The notes beneath the pieces were generated by a model, which saw nothing but the letters and a program-made list of their open reading frames with translations, had not been told where the DNA came from and ran no database searches. Source: Cladosporium sp. IMV 00045 (taxonomy: Eukaryota; Ascomycota; Dothideomycetes; Cladosporiales; Cladosporiaceae). From it: a stretch of 25,149 nt of DNA. The DNA lies in assembly GCA_001931905.2 (NCBI GenBank), contig MSJI02000265.1, positions 65,394 through 90,542 of the forward strand, read 5' to 3'. The position numbers and the translations under genes were made by a program. This document shows positions 8,239-17,909 of this stretch, piece after piece (position 1 is the first letter of the stretch; every line of letters starts with the position of its first letter).

Positions 8239-10208
8239 TCAAAAGTCCTCACCCTTCTTCTCTCCCTCCTGGCCCGGCTTGGCGAGCACCGGCAGATCCC
8301 TGTCGAGATCGTACATCTTCTCCTCCATCGCGTCGTAGTGGTGGAACAAGAACCAGAACACGACGGCGGTGCAGAGCGTGAAAATGGCAATGCCCGCGTA
8401 CATCCAGAGGATCTTCGGATCAAAAAGCACGGGGAGCAAGGCCTCGCTCAGCGCAGATCCGAAAGCGTTGGTGAGCAGGTACATGCTTTGCACGAAAGAC
8501 TTCATCGACGGCGGGGCTTTGGTGTATGCGTACTCGAGACCCGTCACGGAGATGAAGATTTCCGCAAGACCGATGAAGACGTATGCCGGAGTCTGCACCG
8601 CGATGTGCACGTTGTTGGGCAGGGGGGATTCGCCGTCCATGCCGGCGGGACAGGCGCCGGGGGCCTCGAAGCAGGGGCCGGCCGAGTAGATGAGGTGCTG
8701 CACGATGGCGGCGTAGGCCATGCAGCAGGCGGCAAGGGTGAAGCCGATGGTAATGCGGGCAATCGGGCGGAGCTCGATTCCCATGCGGCGCAGGATGGGG
8801 TAGAGGACCCTGTCGAGGATGGGCGTGAAGACCAGAATGGAGATGGGATCGAAGTTTTGCATGAAGTCGTTCGGCATACTGTGACCTTGCATTTGTGCGG
8901 CTTGGGAGACGAAGTTGGAGGAGAATTGCCCGTAGCATACCCAGAAAATGGGGTCTGGGAAGGTTGTGTTAGTGTCGGTGGGGTCTTTCAAATTGGTAAG
9001 TGAGGTAACTTACAGAAGACGAAGACCTTGCAGGCTCGCAGAGCACGCTGGAGCTCATCGACAAAGTGATCGTTCCAAGGGACGGCTTTGGTAATGCCAT
9101 TGGCTTCACGCCAGGATGGTTTCGGTGCGTTGGTGTTGCGCTTCTTAATCATGATGCCCATGGCCTTGAATGCATCCGTGATAATGGATCCTTGAGGCGG
9201 GCGGACGACGTACGACTTGCGTCGCAGGATCAGCACGACAATGCCGACGTTGAACATGCAGAAGCACATTAGGAAAGCGGTCCAGAAGCCTTTGGCCTTC
9301 TCCATGAAAGGTGTGGCGATCAGGGAGAGAGAGCCGAGGTTGATGCACCAGTAGAAGACCATGTAGATTCGCTGGTATGTGATGGCCGGGTCGAGGATGG
9401 TCCGCTCACCGTTCTTCTGAACTTTGATGGCCATCGTGCGGCGCTGGTACTGGTCGGCGATCAAGGGTGCGATGTTGGATTTGATACCACCTGTGCCGAA
9501 GCCGATGACGATGATGGCCGTGATGTAGCCACCGAGAGCGTGGCCTCCTTCGATCGAAGAGGGAAGAGCGGTGGTCCAGAGAATGACGAGGCCGACCCAG
9601 TAGCATGCGGCGAAGAGCAAGATGGTCTTGTACTTGCCAAGGTACTGATCTGCAATGACGGCTCCGAGAATGGGAGTCACTGTGGTGATTGTTAGCCGCA
9701 ATTCAGCGTTTCGATGGAGGATGACGCGTCGTACCATAGCAAAACCACTGGAAAAACAGGTTGAGGCCTGTAGCGCCCTGGTGACCGAGACCAAGACCAG
9801 GAGCGCCATCAGCACCATTAGGTCGGTTTGAGATGTAATTTTGGAAGAGGCCTTGGCTACCGTAGTAAGTGAACCTCTCTGTCAGCTCGACGACGGCAAT
9901 GAGGTATGCCGATGCAGGAAGATTCTCGCCAACACGGCGGAGCGTGCGACGCTCGTGTTCGTTTGGCTCTTCTCCCTCCGGGGTGGGATCCATTTCGATG
10001 TCGGTAGGGGTGGTGGAAGCCTGCTTCTCGTCGACATCTGATGGCCCAATGTATCCGCCTGCCATGTCGCGTTCTTTGTTGGGTACGCGCTCAGCGAACT
10101 CCTCGTGCAGTCTGGTGAAGTTGTGTCAGTTGGAGAAAGGACTTGAGGCCTGCATGTGAAGTGTTAATTCACTCACTCGGCTGCCATGTCCTCGTGATTC
10201 TGAGCCAT
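8239..10208 (-). CDS. PTR2: Proton-coupled oligopeptide transporter (POT/PTR2 family), four exons
   Basis: The spliced product is 596 aa. Exons on the minus strand are 10208-10177, 10111-9735, 9679-9014 and 8954-8239. Introns of 65, 55 and 59 nt begin GTGAGT, GTACGA and GTAAGT and contain CTGAC or CTAAC branch sites. Joining restores family motifs across each junction, including CYVTPILGAVIADQ at the second and VFVFYPIFWVCYGQ at the third. The POT ExxERFxYYG motif is at about residues 86-95 (ELTERFTYYG), and the signature GFGTGGIKSNIAPLIADQY follows in exon 3. Many hydrophobic segments fit the 12-helix major facilitator fold. The protein imports di- and tripeptides with protons across the plasma membrane. 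Its N-terminal acidic tail is typical of fungal PTR2. Some fungal relatives may carry nitrate or other solutes, so peptide specificity is inferred. Confidence 0.93.
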
Positions 10209-13151
10209 GATGCACGCAATGCCTTTTCTTGCCGAGGATTGCAAAAATGGACTGCCAATGGACTGCCAACTGAACGAGTGTGCGCGACTTGACACGAGCA
10301 GGAAGGAAGAGACGCTGGCCTTTTAATAACCCCAAGCTGTTCGGCTCTACCATATCAGGTGGCGTAGATGGCACCGTCGTACTGCATGTCCCGAGGCGAG
10401 CAGAGTACACGCGACAGACGAATAAGCTTTCGCCCTCCCGCATCGTAGGGTTGCAGCGTTATCATTTAGCGAGAGGTCCAGTTCCAATGTACCACGCGGA
10501 TCTGCGTTTCTGCTGGAAGTCAAATGATAGAGTTGGCGTTTCCAAAGGCTATCCCGAGGTGGGGGAATACGAATGTCCAGCATTGTCGAAGATCTCGGTT
10601 GCGCTGTTTGTTATCAGGCTGTCGTATGATACTGCGAGAATCGTGAAGGATCGGTGAGTTGTTATCTCTGTGCAATAGTGTCAGGCCAACCGTGTACACA
10701 GCAGTCGATGCAGTTGTTCGAGAACATCAGGCCCAACGGTTGATTTGCACATCCCATGTCTTTAGTGCTAAGCACATTGAAAGGCGCACTAAGCGACTTG
10801 GCCGAGGCCTTATCAAAGCTAGAGTTACGCTCCATTCGCAACCAAGACTCTTCCAAGAAGCGCCATGCGGTGCTAGTACAGGCTTGATGCGAAACTGCCC
10901 AGACATTGCCTTGTGTCACCAGCTGAGTTGGCCTTGTACAACACTTTGCTGTCAATACATTATTCCTACTTGAAGAGCAAAAGAGTATCCTCGCTAATCA
11001 TGTCAACAACTCCTGTCGTCAAACGAGCTCTTCCACCTTACTATTCTGGCCTAGCGTGTGTGCAGGCGCCGCACCCAAAAAAAGCGAGAGACCTCGTTCC
11101 TTCGGGTCAGCAGGAGGCTCTCGAGAGCCTTCTGAGGCTAAGAGAGGCAACGCTGCCGAATCCCGAGCACTCAATCACCACAGACTTCCAGGTACAGATA
11201 CAGGTGTCGGAGTAGCAGCGATGTTCGTCCTAGCTCGGCGGCTGGTCTCGGCTTTGAGCGAAAGAGGATGTTGGACATGGCGTTTGAGGGAGAGAGCGTG
11301 TAGGATGCCGCCGACGAATGTGGTTGTGTTTTGCTTTGTTTTTGTGCCGCCAATGTAACGGCAGGGGTGAAGTGTAATTCTTATACTATTGAGAGACTTT
11401 GCACGTTCCGGTCTAAGATGGACTTCCCCATGGGGCTTCGAGAAGAGACGTGGAGATGGTGGTTGTGATGTGTCAGGTCCACTAAATTTTACGTGGTGGA
11501 ATCTCCGTCTTGCTGCGAGTGTGGGTGCGATTCAGGTCTCATCAATTGCCACGTGAGAACGATCTGATGCTAAAGTGAGGGCTGCTGCAGATATCTACGA
11601 TTGATGGTGTCGCGTTCGTTCGTGCACTGGACTGAACACGCTTTGATCGACGTTCCTCCTTAGGCTATTACTACCGCTGTTGACGGCACCTCCTTCTCTG
11701 TTCTTTTTCTGGAGTTACTTCAGTCCTGGGGGGAGATAAAAAAGATACATGAGTCTTTGTTGTCGAGGGAGTGATTTTGTCGACAGACTTTTTGTGAAGA
11801 AATTGGAATATTTATCACAGATTGCTTGAACCCACAGAACATGCGGCCCAAGTGCAAACATGATTGATATCCGGCGTGAACTAGATCGCACACAAGTTAT
11901 ATCCCTCCAAGACTACCTCCAAAACCTGGTCTGAAAGGTCACAAGAAAAAAACACATCACAGACGTGTCTTCTTCATAGCCGACTCTCTTCTCAGGAATT
12001 CAGGACACAAGTGAGCAAGCCAGCAACAGCGTAACAGCCATCTCGATTCGCCCAGTCCTCTGGCATCCTCTTAGCTGGTCCGTGACGTCCAGCAATCATC
12101 TATAGTCCATGAATAAGTAAAAACATGGATTTGCCTTGTCGTGTGTGTGGAGACCGAACGAGCGCTAGGCAGTTCGGACTGAATCGTGCGGACCGCTGTC
12201 ATCAAATGCAAAGCCTCTGAATCGCTTCCCAGCCACTTCTTCACTTGATATACCACGTGCAACTACGGATCTCTCCAGCAATTTCGAGTTTTCTGGAAGA
12301 TCACCACGACGCAGCATGAGCCCATTGAAGGCGCCATGCTCGCCGGGATAATTGGCATGACGTTTTGGACTCCTACACCCCTATGCATGTAAATAGCGCT
12401 TGACGAGTCTTTGCAGTCATTGAGGTGAGGTGTAGCCCTTGATCGTGCTCAAAACGCTCTGTATCAGGTCAATCATGTTGCAGAGTGTACCAGGATGTGA
12501 TCACGCATTCGCCGAGGCAATTCTCGCACCTCTTTCACAGATGGGAATTCTGAGACGACTAGCAGCCCAACGGTGGAGCAATCAAGCCGCCGCCGTCCAA
12601 GTCGCTGCTGGCAGGGCTGGTGGTGGGGAAGTGAAGACATGATTGACTGAAAATGACTGTACGGACATATCTCCAGCTATACTGTAGATACGAGACCAAA
12701 GACACGACAGTTCTCTCAGTAGCAGGCAACACGTGATATGTGAAACCCAAGAAATTTGATTGCTCTTACAGGGGAGGCCTAGCATGGATTGGGCGTCCAT
12801 CATGCAGCATCACCATCTCTGGTGACGTAGGCTTGTCCTCGTTCTCGCGAGGCCCAGCCTCCTGCAACCTGGAGCCACTACTGCTGCTGCTACCTGCACA
12901 CACCAACCAAGCCAGCCAGAATATCACCTCATTTTTACATCTGGGCCTTGTGTCTGTGTGTGAGCTCTCTGATATCATTCATCCTCTGTCCGTCGTGAGG
13001 GCGACACTGCCTCGCCTCGCACTCGCCGGCCGCCTGACTTGTCCTCTGCTTGAGTGTCTCACCGCACCCCGCACCTACTCCATACCACACTTCACATCCC
13101 ACTTTCCCGCCAGCCTGACTCCCTACTGCCACGACACAACGCCTGCCAGCC
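10209..13151. other. Gene-poor interval between the peptide transporter and the 568-aa gene
   Basis: About 2.9 kb carries no confident gene. The left part is the peptide-transporter promoter. The right end, about 12900-13151, is a C/T- and C/A-rich leader for the next gene. In between, open frames are short and unbiased, and no repeats, tRNA or transposon remnants stood out. The best coding candidate, at 11000-11215, is listed separately. Confidence 0.5.
11000..11215 (+). other. Candidate small open frame, 71 aa, weak support
   Basis: Starting at the ATG at 11000, a 71-aa frame begins MSTTPVVKRALPPYYSGL and contains a Leu/Glu-rich segment (QQEALESLLRLREATLP) that could form a helix. A possible donor (CAG|GTACAG) near its end suggests it might be a first exon. 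Codon bias is only moderate, all three forward frames stay open for part of the interval, and no family is recognised. It may be a relic or chance. Confidence 0.2.
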
Positions 13152-15026
13152 ATGTCCCGCTTCACCAGCGGCTTCCGCCAGTCGGCCGACGACCTGGCTT
13201 ACGGTGATTATCCTCCTGGCCCTCAGCGATGGGACAGAGACCGCTTTGACAACTTTGGCCGTGGCCCGCCGCCTCCGCCTGAGCCTCCCAGGGGTCGTTA
13301 CGAAGACGAGTACCGCTATGCCGAACGAGACCGCCCTCCTGTTGCCGTGCAAGAGCGGCCATACAGTCGTGGTCCTCCTGCGCGCTTTGCCGAAGACCGT
13401 GATCGCGAGCGCGAACGCATCTACCAGGACACCTTTCATGAGGGCCGCCCGAGACGCAGGACGGACAAGGAGCTCTTCGGTGAGGTAGACCCTAGGGAGC
13501 TTGCGCAGATGGCTCTCACACCTTACAAGCCGCGCGAGCAAGAATTCGACCGCTACGGCCCACCGCCGCGGCCAGGTATGATCAGGAGACAGAGCAGCTT
13601 GGATACGTTCGACCGTCGCCCTGCTGGGCCTCGCTACGACAGAGAGGAGCATCGCATCCCGCCTTACACTCCTGTTCCTCTGCCCATCAGGCGCCCAGAC
13701 TGGGACCACGAAGAGTACCACTATCACCACCACCCCGAACATGAGAACTACCGCGAGGTGGAGATCAAGCGTGAACGATCGGTTCACCGCCGTGGTGGTC
13801 GTTCCAAGAGCCGCAAGAGCAAGAGCTCCAAAGCGCCTTCTACTAAAGCGCCTTCCACGGTCAGATCTTCCAGCAGCTCGAGCAGCAGCAGCTCCAGCTA
13901 TGCGCAAACGTCCCGCGCGAGCTCCCCTGAGCGCTCCCGCGTGGGCAAGAAGGGCAAGACTCGCATGCCGAAGCGTCTGGTGCATAGGGATGCTCTGCAC
14001 GATCTTGCTTACCCTTACGATGAGGAAGAGGACTTCTTCCTCCTCCGCATTGCCCTTGAGAAAGACCAAATCGATGAAGTCATCAAGATCAGTGAGATGT
14101 ACAAAGCCGGTGGTTAGTGTATTCGCGAAGGTCACACATACTCAGCTTGCTAACCATGTCACAGACAAGAAAACTGTATACAAGTTTGAAGAGAAGGTCT
14201 CTGAAGCACCGGCTCCGCCTCAAGAATTTGGACACGAGGAACTCGTCCGCAAGGAGTACATCAATCCTCCATCTAACTTCGCCCCTTCCACTACTCATTC
14301 CCACCATACCCATCACTCTCGCCACAGCTCACACCACTCGCACTCGCGCTCGCGCTCGAAGCGAGCCCCGTCCCCGAGCGTTGCACCTTCTGGTAGCCGC
14401 CACTTGTCGCCTCCTCGCAGCGAGCGCAGCCACCGCACCCGCGGCCGAAGTGCCTCTGAGGCTGTCGTGCAAGAGCGCAAGACCGTAATCGAAGAGCCAG
14501 CACCACCGGCACCTCCTGCGCCTCCAGAGTTCTACGAAGACCGCAGGACTATCATTGAAGAGCGTGCCCCACCACACTCCTCCCACGGAGGTGCGCTTGT
14601 CGTTCAAGACCGCGATTACCGCAGCCAGCGCGATATCGAGCACGAGATTCGCGCGCTTGAAGCCGAGCGTCGGGCTCTACGCCTGGAGAGGGAGGACCAA
14701 GACAAGATGGCCCTACGCGTGCGCGACAGAACCGACGAGGACTATCAGCTGGTCGAATACCGCGACCGTCGCGACAGAGAGATACTCCCGGTCATCGAGA
14801 GGAATCCCAGCCCGCCCAGAAATGTCATCCGCGTGGAGAAGGATCGGAAAGGTAGGATGGCCTTGGTTCGGTCTGCTCATTAATTCTACTTGGTGGGTAG
14901 AGCCATGTTGGGTTTACGCGAATCACGCCATTTGAGGATGCATGCTGACATTGGATCTCTTCTGCAGAACGAAAAAGGGAGAAGCAGGCCAAGAAAGTCG
15001 CCATTGCTATGGCTACGCTTACTTGA
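13152..15026 (+). CDS. Charged, Arg/Ser/Pro-rich fungal protein of unknown function, 568 aa, three exons
   Basis: Exons are 13152-14112, 14165-14851 and 14968-15026. The first intron (52 nt) has a TGCTAAC branch site. The second (116 nt) begins GTAGGA, has CTGAC and ends CTGCAG. Splicing joins exon 3 in frame to give a basic C-terminus (RKRE, QAKK, then MATLT). The N-terminal half is rich in Arg, Asp, Pro and Tyr. Residues about 210-250 are an RS-like basic/Ser tract with an 11-Ser run. Residues about 290-318 (DEEEDFFLLRIALEKDQIDE onward) form a predicted amphipathic helix spanning the first intron region, which looks like the conserved core of fungal DUF8035-type proteins; that assignment is from memory and tentative. 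Exon 2 encodes His/Ser and Pro-rich tracts, then a coiled-coil-like HEIRALEAERRALRLE. No signal peptide or membrane helix is seen. RNA-related or scaffold roles are speculation. Confidence 0.85.
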
Positions 15027-16067
15027 GCTGCTTCGTCTCAATACGAGGATTTTCTTCTTTTTACTATTGTCTTTTTTTCACTTCTTGAAAGGCAACGAAT
15101 CTCACGGCCGAGCGACTAGACACGAATGCGATTTTGTTTTGGATGTGAGAATGCAGGTGCTGCGATTTGAGTCACCGGGCGGGCCCGACAGGTGGAATCT
15201 CATCTCAAGCGGCGGCACGGAGGTGTTTGTATGTCTATCACACCCACCAAACTGCCGAGCAAGCATTTCTCACACATGAAGAATGGGGGGACTCATGGTT
15301 TCTGCGAAGAGACGACGGTATACTAGATGGGTTTCAAGCAAGTATTGGATTTGTTTTTCACATGTTCATCTTCCCAACTGCCTTGCTCAGCTTCCCTCCG
15401 CTTGCCACGGGCGACTTCGCGCGGATGTAGGTTCGTCGTGAGGACATCGTCCCCGCTGAGATTAACGAATGGGTATAGGAGCTTGTCATATTGGTGTGAC
15501 CAATAGTTGCTGCTGCAACTTACAAGCAAACAAGCTCCCTGTTTTATTAAGCATCTTCGTCGTCGCCGCCCTCGCCCTCAGCCACCCTCGCCTTCGACCG
15601 CCCCGACTTTGGCCAGCCCGCCCGACTGTTCTCCCACCGCGCTCATTGTGCAATAAACATTCCCAGACCTGACAAACCATTAATTGATACAGGCCCGCTG
15701 CTACTAGCATCACCACACTTTCAACGATAGGCGCGAAGTTGCACAGTCCTTACCAAGATGACCTCCTCGGTCAGCGCAGTCGCCAGCTGGCACAGGCGTA
15801 AGCGGTATGGAGTCTCCCCATTCGAAGCACGCTCGACTCTATTGCATCGATGTTGTTGCATTTGACTTTCCCGCTCTCTTCGCCGAGTATACAATGCCAT
15901 CGCGAGATGAGCGTTCCATATCCCTTCTCTCTTGAATCTCTACACTACTACCTTCTCATCAGACGCTGCTACCTGTCTAGGCAAATCAATCTGCCTCTCT
16001 CTTCCAACCGAGAACGCCATCAGACACCAGCAAACACCAATCCAAACACAAGCAAACACAACGAAAC
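15027..16067. other. Intergenic region upstream of the 258-aa gene
   Basis: About 1 kb holds the 3' end of the 568-aa gene (T-rich at about 15055-15080), an AATAAA at 15652-15657, and the promoter and leader of the next gene. The leader ends in a C/A-rich stretch (about 16015-16067). Short open frames around 15470-15720 have no coding bias and no recognisable product. Confidence 0.5.
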
Positions 16068-16844
16068 ATGGCTTCCAGCAACAGCAGCGACACCAGCTCC
16101 AACACCATCGGTCGTACCCCCACCCCACCACCACCACCATCACCCCTCGTGGCAACAACTCACTTCGCCACGCCTCCCAGGCAGACCTGGGACGTGCAAA
16201 TGGCTCCTCTCCAGGACCAACAGCAAGGCGCCAGCGCTGCTATCGGCGACGCTGGAAACATGCCCAGTCCTCCGAGCGAGGAGAGGGAGAGAGGCAACAC
16301 GGCCACCCGTCCTCGTCTCCCTTCCCTCGCTCCCCTCCTGGCTGAGGCGGACTTGATGGCTGCCCGCAACGGTGCAACCTTCGATGCCATCAATGGCAAC
16401 GCCGCTTTGCACCGCGTGGAGCAGCTTCGGGGCAGGATCGAGCGTCTGAGGACTCTCCTCCCGGATCACCAGCACCGCCACCAGGTCCACCGCCGGGCCA
16501 ACGCCGACGCAACCGCCCTCGCCACCCTCAACACGCGCTCCAACCTCGCTTCCGGACCCGCTATCGGCTCCGCGCAGCGTCGTCGCGAGGAAGGCACGCG
16601 CATGATCTGGGATTCTGTGCGCGGGGAGAGAGTTTCCCTCGCGCTGTTTGATGCCAGGCATGCGGGTGCCGGATTTATGGTGTTGGCGTGCAGGTTGGCG
16701 AGGAGGATTGAGATGAGAGTTAGGAGGGTGAGGAGGAGATTGGAGAGGGTTAGGGTGGGGAGGGAGGAGGAGGTAGATAGGGTGAGGGAGTGGGTGGAGG
16801 ATCAGGAGATGGAGGACGAGGAGTTTGAGACTGACTTTGAGTGA
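16068..16844 (+). CDS. Hypothetical protein, 258 aa, Pro-rich N-terminus and basic coiled-coil C-terminus
   Basis: The ATG is preceded by AACGAAAC and a C/A-rich leader. The intronless 258-aa product has a Ser/Thr/Pro-rich, probably disordered N-terminus (residues 1-80, with a Pro run near 18-25) and a helical middle (LAPLLAEADLMAARNGATF, about 87-105, and VEQLRGRIERLRTLLP, 117-132). The C-terminal half carries a hydrophobic turn (GAGFMVLACRLARRIEM, about 200-216), then alternating Arg and Val/Leu with heptad spacing and a very acidic end (EDQEMEDEEFETDFE). No enzymatic motif, signal peptide or certain membrane helix is visible. I do not recognise the family. Third-position C/G bias supports coding. 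The sense strand becomes very G-rich after 16690 and contains a G-quadruplex motif. Confidence 0.7.
   Translation: MASSNSSDTSSNTIGRTPTPPPPPSPLVATTHFATPPRQTWDVQMAPLQDQQQGASAAIGDAGNMPSPPSEERERGNTATRPRLPSLAPLLAEADLMAARNGATFDAINGNAALHRVEQLRGRIERLRTLLPDHQHRHQVHRRANADATALATLNTRSNLASGPAIGSAQRRREEGTRMIWDSVRGERVSLALFDARHAGAGFMVLACRLARRIEMRVRRVRRRLERVRVGREEEVDRVREWVEDQEMEDEEFETDFE
16747..16764 (+). other. Canonical G-quadruplex motif inside a coding strand
   Basis: GGGTTAGGGTGGGGAGGG has four runs of three or more G with loops of 3, 1 and 1 nt, so it fits the strict G3+N1-7 pattern. It lies on the sense strand of the 258-aa gene, about 80 nt before the stop codon, so the mRNA could fold it too. Further G-runs follow to 16800. 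Confidence 0.8.
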
Positions 16845-16973
16845 GCTCCTCGGGTGAGGGCCTTGCTTGGGTCGTTGTTCAGAGGGAGTAGTGAATGGCC
16901 GTGCCACCTGGCACTTCAAGCCGCTCGACCTCCACTGCGCCAATTCTGTGGCCGACCCTTTCCGATCACCTCA

Positions 16974-17177
16974 CAGCGGGCTGCCATCCCTGATCACTCG
17001 CGGCCTGGCCCACCATCGATGGTGAGATCGAAGTGCACATCCACCCGGCGACATTCACCCGGCGACAACCACTTCCAACCATCTCCCAGCGGCTGCCATC
17101 CCTGATCACCGGCGGCATGGCCCACCATCGATGGTGAGATCGAGGTGCACATCCATCCAGCGACCACCGCTTCCAAG
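16974..17177. repeat. Imperfect two-copy tandem repeat, period about 112-113 nt, with an embedded palindrome
   Basis: The segment starting CAGCGGGCTGCCATCCCTGA at 16974 recurs as CAGCGGCTGCCATCCCTGA at 17087. Similarity continues through CATCGATGGTGAGATCGA and GTGCACATCCA in each copy. Both copies carry the perfect 14-nt palindrome CACCATCGATGGTG (17011-17024 and 17123-17136). A smaller duplication of CACCCGGCGAC occurs inside copy 1. The period is not a multiple of three, so one reading frame does not explain the conservation. It lies directly before the 100-aa repeat-protein gene and ends about 20 nt from its start codon. Confidence 0.85.
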
Positions 17178-17194
17178 CACAGGTGCAATCCACC

Positions 17195-17497
17195 ATGGAC
17201 GCTGGCAAGCCTAAGGTCACCACAAGCTGCACCACTTGGACTTACACGACTTCCACCCGCTCGACATCCACATGCGTATGCTCTTCCAAGACCACCAGCA
17301 AGCCGTGCTCTGCTCCGGCCAAGCCAACGACTACCGGCAAGCCATGCTCCAAGTCGTCAACATCAAGCAAGCCGTGTTCGACCACCTCCAGCAAGCCGTG
17401 GACTTCCTCATCCTCGAAGCCGTGCACCACCTCTTCCAGCAAGCCTTGCCCCAGCTCAACCAAGAAGCCGCCGACCACTTCTTGCTTCAAGTCGTAG
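17195..17497 (+). CDS. Small Ser/Thr/Cys/Lys/Pro-repeat protein, 100 aa, unknown
   Basis: The ATG at 17195 sits in a strong context (CCACCATGGAC). The 100-aa product is built mostly of Ser, Thr, Lys, Pro and Cys, with about six degenerate SSKPC-type units between residues about 36 and 87. One unit has Trp in place of Cys (SSKPW). There are nine cysteines. The repeat unit is encoded by varied synonymous codons (AGC AAG CCG TGC, TCG AAG CCG TGC, AGC AAG CCT TGC), and third positions favour C/G, which argues for selection on the protein and not only for DNA slippage. No signal peptide is visible from this start, which is odd for a Cys-rich wall-type protein, so an upstream exon is possible. The other forward frame and the antisense are also open across the repeat. 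An AATAAA follows at 17668. Confidence 0.5.
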   Translation: MDAGKPKVTTSCTTWTYTTSTRSTSTCVCSSKTTSKPCSAPAKPTTTGKPCSKSSTSSKPCSTTSSKPWTSSSSKPCTTSSSKPCPSSTKKPPTTSCFKS

Positions 17498-17909
17498 GAC
17501 CTCTCCTCGCCCCGTCACCGTGAACTGAATTCGGAGGAATGAGAGCCGATATTCCAGGGGGGCGAGGAGATCATTTAGTTTCGTATAGTATTTGCTCACA
17601 AGGAAGACCACCTATGAATGGGAATTGATGTAAAGCATAGAGTAAAATTAACAATGCAAATTTGAACAATAAAGAGACAACTTCCAATGCCGTAGAATTG
17701 CTTGCATTCTGATATGCTATCAGACAGAGAAGTGCTGCTTTCTCACTCCGCGAACCTGCGCAAGAGTATGCTATGGTCAGCCTTGTTGGCGCGTAACCTC
17801 AACCCATTTCACTACTGAGTCCTTCCCTCAAAATGACCATCGAGCGCAAGGAAAACCCCCTAATCGCTCCCCTCTTCGTCGCGATCCGGTCCACCTCCTT
17901 GAGCAGTCA
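17498..17909. other. Convergent intergenic region
   Basis: This 412-nt gap lies between the 3' end of the 100-aa gene (plus) and the 3' end of the cation exchanger gene (minus). It is more A/T-rich than its surroundings, fitting two 3' untranslated regions facing each other. No gene is seen. Confidence 0.55.
17668..17673 (+). terminator. AATAAA polyadenylation-type signal
   Basis: A plus-strand AATAAA lies 171 nt after the stop of the 100-aa gene, in A/T-rich sequence (TTTGAACAATAAAGAG). Fungal poly(A) signals are loose, so this is only a candidate, but its position fits the end of that transcript. Confidence 0.35.

Noticed and set aside
3183..10208. Possible secondary-metabolite or catabolic gene cluster
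   Set aside because: Desaturase, Cdc73, sulfotransferase-like protein and peptide transporter are unrelated; no synthase, pathway regulator or shared promoter motif is visible.
13092..14135. 347-aa frame antisense to exon 1 of the 568-aa gene
   Set aside because: Opposes a well-spliced plus-strand gene with consistent branch sites; low-complexity Arg/Ala composition without a family.
16140..16943. 267-aa frame antisense to the 258-aa gene
   Set aside because: Composition reflects the skewed base content of the plus-strand gene. Since neither protein is recognised, the choice rests on the leader, start context and codon bias of the plus-strand frame.
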